Below are positions 49,101-55,312 of a stretch of DNA of 64,000 nucleotides, piece after piece. Origin of the DNA: Candidatus Obscuribacterium magneticum. GTDB lineage: Bacteria; Elusimicrobiota; Elusimicrobia; F11. The stretch covers positions 120,799 through 184,798 of the forward strand of contig JAJAPZ010000001.1 in assembly GCA_020523905.1 (NCBI GenBank), in the 5' to 3' direction. The notes under the pieces were generated by a model that worked only from the letters and a program-made list of their open reading frames with translations, made no database searches and was not told where the DNA came from. A program made the translations under genes and the position numbers. Positions within the stretch are counted from its first letter, which is position 1, and each line of letters opens with the position of its first letter.

Positions 49101-52100
49101 CGCCAGCCGTTCCGATGATTGGGGGCCCGATCGCCGACGATCTGGCTTGTCCCCCCCTCATTGAAATCCCAATACGCAAGCAGGTTGGGTTCGGATCCCG
49201 TCAAAGACTGGAAGCGGCTGGACCGGATTTCATTTTCTGTCCGGACGGTGCTCCACAAACGAACTTCGTCTATTCTTCCGCTGAATCCATTGGCGTAACT
49301 GTTTGAATTCCCGAACTTCAGAGAATAGCTGTTGGCCACCGGTGTCCCCGTATAATAGGAGGCTTCTATAAAACCGTCGAGATAGAGATAGGTGTACCCA
49401 GAATAATCCCGCGCCAGGGCGAAATGATGCCAATTCATATCGTTTATGGATTTGTAACTGGATATCCCGCCGCCTCCGCCATGGGGCTCGAAGCGGATCA
49501 TCCCGCTCGGCTGAAGATACACGCCCCACCCGGACGAATTCGCCGGTGTCCCATAATCGCGATAGTCCTTCCCAACAAGAAACTCATCCGAACCCGACGA
49601 GGTGGTGGACCGCTTAAACCAGAATTCGATGGTGCGATAACCCTGAAAGTCGAAATCCGTGGAGTGAGGGACGTTGACGAATTGCTGATCGGTCCGATTA
49701 AATCGAAGGGCGTATTGGCCCGTGGCCGCCGGGCTCTGGGTCTTGGTTGAGATGGGCGTGTTGTAACTGGCATCCGTCTCCGAGGTTATTTTAACCTTAA
49801 AATAATAACTGGTGCTGCTTTGTAATCCGATCCCGGAGTAGTCGTGGAAGTTGTTGCCATAAATCTGCGATGAGGTCACGGTGGCAAAATCCGCCGCGCT
49901 AGAAAGGACCGCCAGATAGGAATTCCCGGGAACGTTCGTCCACTGGACATTAATGACGTCCATGCCAACAAAGGTAAAGTAAGGATTAAGCGGTGTTGGA
50001 ACGCCGGGCCCCGTGCCCACGAGGGTTTTCGTCGAAATGGGCGTGTTGTAGCTGGTGTCGGGCTCGGTGGCCACCTTCACCTTAAAGTAATGAACCGTGT
50101 CGGAACTTAAACTGGTGAAATAACGATAGTTATAGGTGTCGGTATAAGAAGAAAGCATCGTTGAAAAGTTGCTGACGGTCGAAAGAGCCGCCGTATAATT
50201 GCAGCCGGAGGCGAAATTCCAGTTGATGTTCAGACTGGTAATGCCAATAGCACTAAAATAAGGGCTTAAGGCTGTTCCTGAGGTGGAACCGAACGTCCAG
50301 TTGATATTGTTTCCGCTGTTGATGCTGGTCCCATCCGCCGCCATGGTTTGTCCGCCACTCGCATCAGAATCCTTCACATTGACGTTGATAAGCGTGCGAC
50401 TGGACCCGTAGAATTTAAAATTCCAGCGGGATCCATTATTCGTGGACATTAACATCACACCCTCGAAATCGAGCATGTTGTTGACGACAAAGGTGTCAGA
50501 ATACTTGAAAAAGATCGTGTTTCCGGAAGCGACGGCTTTCAACGAATAGAATGTTGTGTTCCCCGAGAGGCGGTTCTCCGGAGAGGGGACCAAGGTCACA
50601 GTAGAATTCATGGCCCCGTAGGAACCTCCTATATGCTCCAGGACTCCCCCCATCACGACATTCGAATTCCCCCAGTTGACGACCCCCCCCATCTGACGGT
50701 AAGCCGATGAAATCGTTACAGCATAACTTCCCGTGTAGATGACCGATGGATAGTTTGAATTGACGACTAAGGTACTGACTGTCACACCGACGTCCAAATC
50801 CATGCTTCCCGTGCCCCCGCCATCAAATATCACGGTATGGGTGCTCAAGGGAACGCCGGCTCCGCCCTGGCCATCGCTGGTCAAACTCCAGTTGTTCGGG
50901 TTGTTCCAATACCCGAATGAGTCCGACACCCAATACCGCTCCCCCTTGTCAACCGACACCGATTTGGTGCAGGTCGATGGCAGATAAGAAAAGTTCGGGT
51001 AATACAACTGACTTAAGCTCGCCACTCCCACGTAATAAGTAGTGCCGGGATTTAAATTTACCACCATTAACGTCGTCGCATTCACATCATACGTCATGGA
51101 AGAAAAGATCACGCCTTTTCCAGCGGCGTCCGTTGTGGCTTGAATCAAATAACCATTGGATCCAAAACTGGGGATTCCCCATGACACTTTAATGGAATCC
51201 GGATAAACCGCCGTCACGCCGGGCGATACGAGCAAGTTTGCCCAGGTGGATGTTGAAAATGGCGATGTGTAGCTTGTCGTGTTGTCATTCCACAACGACC
51301 CGACCTTCAGATAATAAAGGCGGTTCGGATTGAGACTCGACACCGTGGCGGAAGACGCATTTCCATCCGACGTGGTTACCTTCTGAACATTGCTGATGAA
51401 ATTGCTGTCCGTTGAGGCCAGGACCACATAGCCTTTTTCTGAACTGACCGGCACCCAATGAACTCTGATGCTGTTCACCGTCACCGTGGAAATGGTGGGT
51501 GAGCCCGGCGGCGACTGGCTGCCGGGGAAGCTCCAGTTGACATTGTTCCCCATGTTCGTCGATGTCCCCCCCGCCACCATCGTCGCTCCTGAAGACGCGT
51601 TCGAATCCCTCACGTTCACATCCACGATCGTCTGACTGGATCCCATGAACTTGACATACCAGGGGTTATTGTCCGTGCTGGAACGCAACGTGACCTTCTC
51701 AAAATGAACCATGTTGTTAATGGCGATGGTCTGGTAATTCTGGAAATAGAGGGTTGTGCCCGCCGTGACCGCCCGCAACGAATAAAACGTCGTGTCCCCT
51801 ATCAACCGGCTCACCTGCCCCGGCTCAAAGGTGACCGTCGAATTCATGGCCCCAAAGGAACCGCCGGAGTGTTCAAAAATCCCCTTCATGGTGACGTTTG
51901 ACGTGGAGCAATTGACGGTTCCAGCCATCTGTTTGAAATAGGAAGAGACAGTAACAGCAAATCCAGCTGTATAAATGGCGTTGGAATACCCACTGTTTAT
52001 AATCCAGGTGCTCACCGTCACGTTCGTGTCCAGATCCATGCTCCCGCCGCCGGGATTAAAGATGACCGTGTGGGTGCTCAAGGGAACCCCGGCGCCTCCC

Positions 52101-53485
52101 GGCCCCCCGCTGGTGAAAGCCCAGTTATTGGGATCATTCCAATATCCAAAGCCGCTCGAAATCCAATGCCGCTCTCCAATATCATTGGGTTGGGACAATG
52201 TCTTTGTCGATGGAAGTGTGGTGAAATTCGGCACAAACAGGTGATTGAGGCTGGCGACCCGAATCCAGTAGGTGGTTCCGGATAGAAGGTCCGTCACCGT
52301 GAGGGTCGTCATATTCATGTCGAACGTCTCGGTAGAATGCAATATCCCGGTTCCGTCAAAATTGGTGGATGACATATTCAAAAGGTATCCTTCAGCTCCT
52401 GTCCCTGGGATGCCCCACGTCACGGCGACACTGGTCACGTTAACTTTGAAAACCGAAGGACTCGTCGGAAACCCTGCCAAGGTCGAGGTGGTCAGGGAAG
52501 ACGCGTAATTCGTTGTCCCGTTGTTCCAGCGAGACCCGACGCGCACAAAGTAAGTGGTATTGCCCGTCAAACCCGTTGATATCGTATTTGAACTGGCTCC
52601 TCCATCTGTCGTAATGGCTCTACTAATGGTCCCCGTAAACCCCGCCACCGAAGAGGCTTCCAGCGTGTACCCCAGCTCGGAACTCACGGCGGCCCATTGG
52701 CCCTTGATGCTGTTGGTTGTCACCGTTGAGATAGTGAAGGATCCAGGAGCGGTGTGGGTGCTTCCAAACGTCCAATTTCGGTTATTGCCGCCGTCAATCG
52801 ATGTGCTGTCCGCGTCCATGACAAAACCACTCAGGGCGTTTGAGTCCTTCACAAAAAGATGTTTGAGGGTCTGACTTGAACCCGAGAATTTGAAATACCA
52901 GGTTGAATTGTCGGTGGCCGACCGTAAAAACACATCTTCAAAATCCACCCCGTAGGTGACACACTGCTCCTTGTTTTGCGCAAAATATAACGTGGTTCCG
53001 GGAGTCACGGCTTTTAACGCATAAAAGGTGGTTGTATTGATAATCGAAGCGCTGGAAACAGAGATAAAGGTCACGGTGGAGTTCCCGGCGATAAATTGAC
53101 CGAGCGTTCCCTTGTTCCAAATCCATTTAACATCAATCGATCCCAGGCCGCCGTTTAATGTCCCTGAACTCAGCATGACATTGCCGTTGACCGTCAGCTT
53201 GTTTGTCCCGGCAATGGTGACGGTCGCTGAGGACCCCGCGTTCATGCTGAAGTTGTTAACTGTCGTCGATATGTTGATTTGGCAGGCTTTGTTCGAAGTG
53301 GCGTCAAAAACAACATCGTCAGTTTCGAAAGGGATACCGTCTGGATTCCAGTTGCTGGGATCATCCCAATTTTGACTCGCTCCGCCTCCATCCCATGTTC
53401 TTACGGCCGCCACACCAAAAATGGGAAGAAAAATAAATAGAGTCAGAAGAGCAGCAATCTTCACCCTTTGTGTCAACTTTCCCAC
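40118..53485 (-). CDS. Giant secreted surface protein with FlgD-like C-terminal domain
   Basis: About 4,455 residues. I place the start at the GTG 53485, preceded by AAGGAG at 5 nt, giving a neat signal peptide; the TTG 11 codons upstream lacks support. Order from the N-terminus: three repeated modules of a GYWNDPNNW-type beta domain plus fibronectin III-like domains (about 30-1150), a LamG/concanavalin-like lectin domain (about 1256-1446), eight Ig-like repeats starting with PP.V.I..P..GS and SGTA.DN (about 1489-2432), a fibronectin III domain, a FlgD-like insertion (about 2850-2930), a long series of carboxypeptidase-regulatory-like beta domains (about 2946-4000), an Asp-rich calcium-loop-like segment DADNDGTSDD (about 4060) and a C-terminal FlgD/T9SS-type domain (QIFNVAGEKVRTL, WDGANDSGAKVASGIY, FFKMAVVK). 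It is probably an outer-surface adhesin or stalk. The stop overlaps PorV copy 1. Confidence 0.85.
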   Translation of the reverse strand: MGKLTQRVKIAALLTLFIFLPIFGVAAVRTWDGGGASQNWDDPSNWNPDGIPFETDDVVFDATSNKACQINISTTVNNFSMNAGSSATVTIAGTNKLTVNGNVMLSSGTLNGGLGSIDVKWIWNKGTLGQFIAGNSTVTFISVSSASIINTTTFYALKAVTPGTTLYFAQNKEQCVTYGVDFEDVFLRSATDNSTWYFKFSGSSQTLKHLFVKDSNALSGFVMDADSTSIDGGNNRNWTFGSTHTAPGSFTISTVTTNSIKGQWAAVSSELGYTLEASSVAGFTGTISRAITTDGGASSNTISTGLTGNTTYFVRVGSRWNNGTTNYASSLTTSTLAGFPTSPSVFKVNVTSVAVTWGIPGTGAEGYLLNMSSTNFDGTGILHSTETFDMNMTTLTVTDLLSGTTYWIRVASLNHLFVPNFTTLPSTKTLSQPNDIGERHWISSGFGYWNDPNNWAFTSGGPGGAGVPLSTHTVIFNPGGGSMDLDTNVTVSTWIINSGYSNAIYTAGFAVTVSSYFKQMAGTVNCSTSNVTMKGIFEHSGGSFGAMNSTVTFEPGQVSRLIGDTTFYSLRAVTAGTTLYFQNYQTIAINNMVHFEKVTLRSSTDNNPWYVKFMGSSQTIVDVNVRDSNASSGATMVAGGTSTNMGNNVNWSFPGSQSPPGSPTISTVTVNSIRVHWVPVSSEKGYVVLASTDSNFISNVQKVTTSDGNASSATVSSLNPNRLYYLKVGSLWNDNTTSYTSPFSTSTWANLLVSPGVTAVYPDSIKVSWGIPSFGSNGYLIQATTDAAGKGVIFSSMTYDVNATTLMVVNLNPGTTYYVGVASLSQLYYPNFSYLPSTCTKSVSVDKGERYWVSDSFGYWNNPNNWSLTSDGQGGAGVPLSTHTVIFDGGGTGSMDLDVGVTVSTLVVNSNYPSVIYTGSYAVTISSAYRQMGGVVNWGNSNVVMGGVLEHIGGSYGAMNSTVTLVPSPENRLSGNTTFYSLKAVASGNTIFFKYSDTFVVNNMLDFEGVMLMSTNNGSRWNFKFYGSSRTLINVNVKDSDASGGQTMAADGTSINSGNNINWTFGSTSGTALSPYFSAIGITSLNINWNFASGCNYTAALSTVSNFSTMLSSYTDTYNYRYFTSLSSDTVHYFKVKVATEPDTSYNTPISTKTLVGTGPGVPTPLNPYFTFVGMDVINVQWTNVPGNSYLAVLSSAADFATVTSSQIYGNNFHDYSGIGLQSSTSYYFKVKITSETDASYNTPISTKTQSPAATGQYALRFNRTDQQFVNVPHSTDFDFQGYRTIEFWFKRSTTSSGSDEFLVGKDYRDYGTPANSSGWGVYLQPSGMIRFEPHGGGGGISSYKSINDMNWHHFALARDYSGYTYLYLDGFIEASYYTGTPVANSYSLKFGNSNSYANGFSGRIDEVRLWSTVRTENEIRSSRFQSLTGSEPNLLAYWDFNEGGTSQIVGDRAPNHRNGWRGYNSSLTYEVSDPLWDDSEPIPGFGAPPDTTPPQVKIFHPLAGSTQTVATLLTLSGTAEDNQSLMGTRVSLKRLSDGRYWHPYYGTPGGWWGETIEYCFVGSSSTWSMPGGDIQWSTGTSYEFVAIAEDYYFNSAADTSTFVVGISTDQVSPNVLIQYPVHGSTYTSTQLSTLSGTASDNEDIAKVSVRLIRLQDGKEWDKMSNLWKVGQYINEAYGYEQWQFYMAMANWEELESSYTMIAIALDLASNQASSTVTFRVSLSSGAGGDSVAPQLAILHPQHGSTHPPHALVNLSGTASDNVSLMEVAAWVKDISTGKYWCGNAFSCDAENWFYMPAQYNWNFTWISSSAWQNGRSYRLMVRARDGNNNYGYQSSDFNVYESTADTIPPFVTIQHPVSGTNYASPTWPTFDGNAGDNMALQLVEVWLKNVDTALYYNGVSFSSATPVYFAPNGLNYWTFTIPGSAFQNGNYVFFARAKDTSNNQKTSTVTFSVSGVTTSGDSTPPIVMISSPVNGATYTNGNLPTNLKGTASDNIQVSEVNYSLLDGEKYWDGNGWNMAAEFWNQSSMTVSATTSWYAYVPPAAWKNGYYIMRARARDSSNSVAYSSISFSVSGLAGGGSVDTTGPSITIYNPNEGANQGPYSFTNFNGRADDSYGVNQVAMSLRQVGTGMYWNGAQGFTSPTEFWKTPPDSLTPDAQGAAWSFNLNSYLYTNGSYVLRIRATDPSGNPSDLTRNFTVNGAGAGAGDYTAPTMMVLFPQNNQSYNSSQLAALSGTAADNVGVTMVELLIRNQDNNMIWDGATWRAGDFWMVANSTNNWQFYAPMAMWSIGSYAVTVRVKDAALNQISETVMFTVTAGGGAGIAPSISVAFPLAGLTYVPSSLTILSGSAADDVSVTRVKLRLTDLNLLQDWDFTTRTWMAGDRWFDATWAAGLWTFSQMPYWATGRYRITAQAEDNMYLMSMPQSVEFYVDNSTGGGGTDYTPPSMITDLMAQTGATAGSVRLSWTAPGDDGAGGTASGYIIKYRPGMPITTEADWMAAYDIASPPVNLMPPVPLVAGSYQSINLFNLSPGVAYYFAVRARDEAYNRGPISNNPMATAFVGYVAGAGDGQGTAAISPTELPEMTNTTLTLTFTVGAAGITQGGKIQVKIPDGGWSYPQTMYPASSGYVSAYASNQMVTLGLEAVGPMLSVNVQNGSLSAGDKVYISYQATPGCGVLANVIFNVLTQANPYGQPNAIASQPTLSITAGSAKWLGFDTYEKIVPLDQIKSIIIRGNNMCGNTAAVSANTLIDVAAVMWDNVSAQWGNDPYADLSLSSDLSSPFKNGSVTLLAGQSSLTLYYRLTSAANRDRDHVRIRYTDMYSGSYTTENITRIVPATGQGLSGLSVDTGVKGTAAQVTITPNNDGLNDWAFINCVTGDPNLSTRVEILTVGMERIWEAWILGSPVRVSWDGRRAYPYNDLAGAGTYRVRLTVGGMSDDSTLSIIVSASGVSGKAIDNVSLNPISDADVNVYGQFNRYTRTDANGDFSLVGIPPSPNPYTLSIGKRGYTPYQQSLTVTGSAQDLGQIRLKPMARLIVNATRSNYSPEIWGSIRARATGEVAGTLRLANGMNVADDGYSTAKPEMMLNPGLAYTVELNLPGYTLTPLQRTFSEGETYTWNVSLTSKKNISGQIRLTSGIMNATGIQLSLSAGVDAGGVWTPTVFTYAYIPPGEYQTTYAFPGLNPGHYRVSGKADGFTPLTDTVDIVDTDITRDFYLAKTGEVQLTITVAGDSTGLDTANGDPADGQFVVMPRLVFANGYTVSKAVRLNTHATYATSTPGSATFTGIPEGAYILYCDKLTGFELNPPGAKSVTVQGGVGSATLAFIQNTGSLRVTASLAPTSEAANIQLKLSKGAIFLSNPAALGNNQFQFSNLESGQYTLSAYDQLVGASDLKSVWVTNSPMSSVSVDLSGGRYYALSGTVRFQAAPPYHTGSSIIDNSTPLTIYTKSGLQNISALRIEAYMINPDSTIDSLPTTAGRIWDPAKIKFAEINPASGLYQISNLKEGVTYRLHLNTDFNNDGIPEAALEERILTLIADQTGVDFTLRDGAKLTGTLTLPASYTESGYPLTINLMDTILKQVVGTVNVAIVGTEATVNFNNLRIGSYLVQVVDTQTPPKYTAKPVFVTIQSASEIRSLSIALTRGAIVQGKLANKSGVLITSDNAAANLPDGFKIKLYSKGHIADATGPSADGTFTANILPETDYTLDIRPPAQNTGGSTGKSFLPITKVVKLALGQVYNWGIFLLESGMTVTGSVTDENGTPIANIPVFAYQSLARDLPPLKVVTDPTGSFTFEGLDTRIRFYDFVANPLGNLDSQTHWSVGSKVMSDLTKLQGSLAIVLNAVTGSVTGTVVPAADQSLVAAYGQYEGRPGVSLLVTKRGDRRILEFVSETNGTFNLRLTNGLYDIEILAKSHRPSKKSNVSVANNTVELGTINLERAVTLSGTVRNQDGSLPSSDQVSQILAFDAVKALARATLTKETVTDSVDAYAFYGLGPGDYTIMAVDKLGRPRVLEESFTLPDEDSTLDLTFTVSEPKLVASFMQKLPDGVETIFSCNQAFRDNPEDADNDGTSDDSEFADFIDVTQGQGTMAFTSVSADRLSANYLYTMGGGDGSTISSLIVAADFKTKETNPATGSNFDVAGTFTYPFGVSSSQEDYVTDLGADFVLPGGSSLSIPPNWLNNRTPQGIHPLADNNSSEGQLVKFRKADDLSSVVAGGHASGKAAVKLAEKLGPAFYPPNLYKAIRALSDAPSVNPFSSFYDIFLPQGVSRRFNTSPTITMVYDEGADPDQINVYYYNESQNVYTLENQNRRIDRESRTITVEINHASVFTVLESSVPIIQGSSYNGEVEIFNFPNPFDLNAKIVTLQNTNAGPANQTIDGTMIKFSVPVDVAGEVEIQIFNVAGEKVRTLRTTVATGGSHFYIGWDGANDSGAKVASGIYIGRFTIGGSHEKFFKMAVVK
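46190..49020 (-). repeat. Eight tandem Ig-like repeats in the giant surface protein
   Basis: Eight units of about 115-120 residues, each opening like PPQVKIFHPLAGST or SPNVLIQYPVHGST, with a conserved SGTA.DN near residue 30 and an A.D or R.RD tail. They are diverged in DNA, so this is an old expansion. Such stalks extend a binding domain away from the cell. Confidence 0.85.
50000..53415 (-). repeat. Three N-terminal modules of the giant surface protein
   Basis: Three modules begin with RTWDGGGASQNWDDPSNW, GERHWISSGFGYWNDPNNW and GERYWVSDSFGYWNNPNNW. Each continues with a beta-rich stretch (STVTF..., TFY.L.AV, LYF) and one or two fibronectin III-like domains with Y.V or Y.L..S motifs. The second and third are closest to each other in sequence. 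Confidence 0.8.
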
Positions 53486-53490
53486 ACGAT

Positions 53491-53496
53491 CTCCTT
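53491..53496 (-). promoter_or_regulatory. Ribosome-binding site deciding the GTG start
   Basis: AAGGAG on the - strand lies 5 nt before the GTG at 53485. The frame continues upstream to a TTG, but this site and the clean signal peptide that follows (KLTQRVKIAALLTLFIFL) favour GTG. Confidence 0.75.
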
Positions 53497-53659
53497 GATT
53501 TAGGTTTCGGTCTATCAACCAGTAAATATTGATTTAAGTGTAGGGTTGAGTAATGAAATATTGATGACATTTTGGGGTAAAACTGACGAAAAGATCGGGG
53601 ATTTAGATTAGAAAAGGGAAAGAGGCCTAGGAAAAATGAAGCGTATTTTATAGGGGAAT

Positions 53660-54265
53660 TTAGGCTGCTTTTTTAAGGGAAGAAGAAGAACGATTTGATA
53701 CGCTTTTCCGACCTGTTTTTTTACTGCTCGAAGGCTCGCTGGCCGCTGTTAAAAACTCATCTATTGACTGTAGAGTGATTTCTAGTCGTTCCCCGCTAAA
53801 TTCCATCTCTACGTGATGACGAATGGGTTTTCGGCATAGATGGTAAAAAGAACAAATCGGCACGCACCAGGGTGTCGTATCCTGCTTAATCCGCCGGTCG
53901 CAAAATTCATTATCCGCGGCCATTTGGTTGATGTCCTGCACCATCCCCTTATCGAGTGCGATAAAACGAATGCCAAGAATATACCGTTCATCCCGAGTCC
54001 GGAAAGAGTGGGTGATGATCCCCCTGCATTCTTGCAGGGGCCGCCCCGGCAAACGGAAATGGATTTTTAAAGGCGACCCTCTTTGAAATACCCCTTGAGC
54101 GGACCATTTTTCAATGGCCAACCCGATGCCGCCGGCCGACAAGTTAATGATCGTGGCTTCCACAGGCTCGCCGATGAACGGCATGACAGGAAAGATATGG
54201 ATTGGCACCTTGACCGAACGATCGATTTTAAACCGCTTGAATTTCCTTCTATTTGAGAAAGACAT
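53660..54265 (-). CDS. PilZ-domain protein with four-cysteine tail
   Basis: 201 residues. The PilZ c-di-GMP-binding motifs are visible: an Arg-rich N-terminus RRKFKRFKI and NLSAGGIGL at 41-49. After the PilZ domain come Cys122, Cys134, Cys138 and Cys144, a possible metal or Fe-S site, then a low-complexity Ser/Lys tail. A strong AAGGAGG site lies 7 nt before the ATG and overlaps the stop of PorV copy 2 (12-nt gap). Cytoplasmic, it could link c-di-GMP to the surface proteins on either side; the partner is unknown. Confidence 0.8.
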   Translation of the reverse strand: MSFSNRRKFKRFKIDRSVKVPIHIFPVMPFIGEPVEATIINLSAGGIGLAIEKWSAQGVFQRGSPLKIHFRLPGRPLQECRGIITHSFRTRDERYILGIRFIALDKGMVQDINQMAADNEFCDRRIKQDTTPWCVPICSFYHLCRKPIRHHVEMEFSGERLEITLQSIDEFLTAASEPSSSKKTGRKSVSNRSSSSLKKAA

Positions 54266-54277
54266 TTGGCTTCCTCC

Positions 54278-55312
54278 TTAAAACCTAAACGAAGCGGCGT
54301 AGCGGAATGTGTTCCCGAGATCGCCAAAGGGCACCCAGGCGAAATCAAGCTGCAAGCTCATAAAGCCGAGCCCCGCTCCCATCGCGATTCCCGACGCTCC
54401 GTCCGCATCAGTTCCTGATGTGTTGTATCCCGCTCTCACGGCCGTCCGGAATTCTTTTATGAGACGCTGTTTCCATTCCGCTCCCACACCGTATTGCAAA
54501 TCGTTGTCCCTTGGTTTCTTGACATCAACGCCAACGGTCAGTTTCTTTCTGAATAAATAGCTTCCCACCCCGGCATCGACGGTGAGGGGTTGCGGATCGG
54601 ATTCCTCCTGAAACTTGACCTCCTGGCCGAAATGCTTGACAGCCAATCCTATTGAGAGAGGCCACCGTTCAAACTTCTGGAAGAGTCCGACATCGCCTCC
54701 CCAGGTTGTCGCCAAAACATTGTCGATCTCCTGTCTCATATGGCGACCCGTCAGCCCGATGGAAAAATTTGAAAATAGGGTGCGCGCGTAAGACAACGTA
54801 TAGGCCGCGTCCATGACTTCGAAATCGCCGATGTTTCCCTCATCGGCGCCCCGCTTCGGGATATCGTCCACTTTGAGAGTGGTCGCTGAAAGACCGAAGA
54901 CCCCAATTTTTGTCGGGCAGGCAAAGGCACCATAGTCATAGCTTATATCCTGAATCCATTGGGTGTGCATTGCGGTCAGCTCCGGCCGCTCCAGCTGGGT
55001 GAGCCCGGCCGGATTAAAATAAACCGCGTTGACGTCGTCGGCAATGCCGACGAAGGCATCGCCCATGGCGGTGGTCCGGGCGCCGGCGCCAATTTTCAGA
55101 AATTGCGCGCCGCTGGTCCCGACGTTTTTGTTTGCGGCGAATGAAAAGATGGGAAGAAAAATGATTGTCATTGCGAGCGCAGCTGTCATTGCGAACGAAG
55201 TGAAGCAATCTGTTTTTATCCTGAAGGCATTGGTCAACAACTTACCGGAAAAACGGATTGCTTCGGTCGGTCGCCATGGCGACCTCCCTCGCAATGACAA
55301 TCTCCGTCTCAT
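54278..55312 (-). CDS. PorV/PorQ-family outer-membrane protein, copy 2, with in-frame repeat in its signal peptide
   Basis: 344 residues as read from the ATG at 55312, whose ATGA overlaps the stop of the upstream surface protein. From residue 60 on it closely parallels copy 1: NVGTSGAQFLKIGAGARTTA, AFVGIADDVNAVYFNPAGL and the C-terminal FGDLGNTFRY ending in Phe. The N-terminus contains a 38-codon segment encoded by a dispersed repeat (55185-55298). Joining the flanks gives MRRRLAALAMTIIFLPIFS FA..., a normal signal peptide, and 306 residues, the same as copy 1. As it stands, translation could instead start at an internal ATG in the repeat end (MTAALAMTIIFLPIFSFA). Whether it is still exported properly is uncertain. 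Confidence 0.85.
   Translation of the reverse strand: MRRRLSLRGRSPWRPTEAIRFSGKLLTNAFRIKTDCFTSFAMTAALAMTIIFLPIFSFAANKNVGTSGAQFLKIGAGARTTAMGDAFVGIADDVNAVYFNPAGLTQLERPELTAMHTQWIQDISYDYGAFACPTKIGVFGLSATTLKVDDIPKRGADEGNIGDFEVMDAAYTLSYARTLFSNFSIGLTGRHMRQEIDNVLATTWGGDVGLFQKFERWPLSIGLAVKHFGQEVKFQEESDPQPLTVDAGVGSYLFRKKLTVGVDVKKPRDNDLQYGVGAEWKQRLIKEFRTAVRAGYNTSGTDADGASGIAMGAGLGFMSLQLDFAWVPFGDLGNTFRYAASFRF
55185..55298. mobile_element. MITE-like 114-bp repeat inserted in frame in PorV copy 2
   Basis: Terminal inverted repeats GTCATTGCGA (55185-55194) and TCGCAATGAC (55289-55298), with inner GAAGCAATC and GATTGCTTC stretches. It is the common CATTGCGA...AAGCAATC family. The length of 114 bp is 38 codons exactly and the frame is open through it. 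No target duplication is evident; a short look-alike, GTCATTGCGA, lies at 55167-55176 in the flank. Confidence 0.85.
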
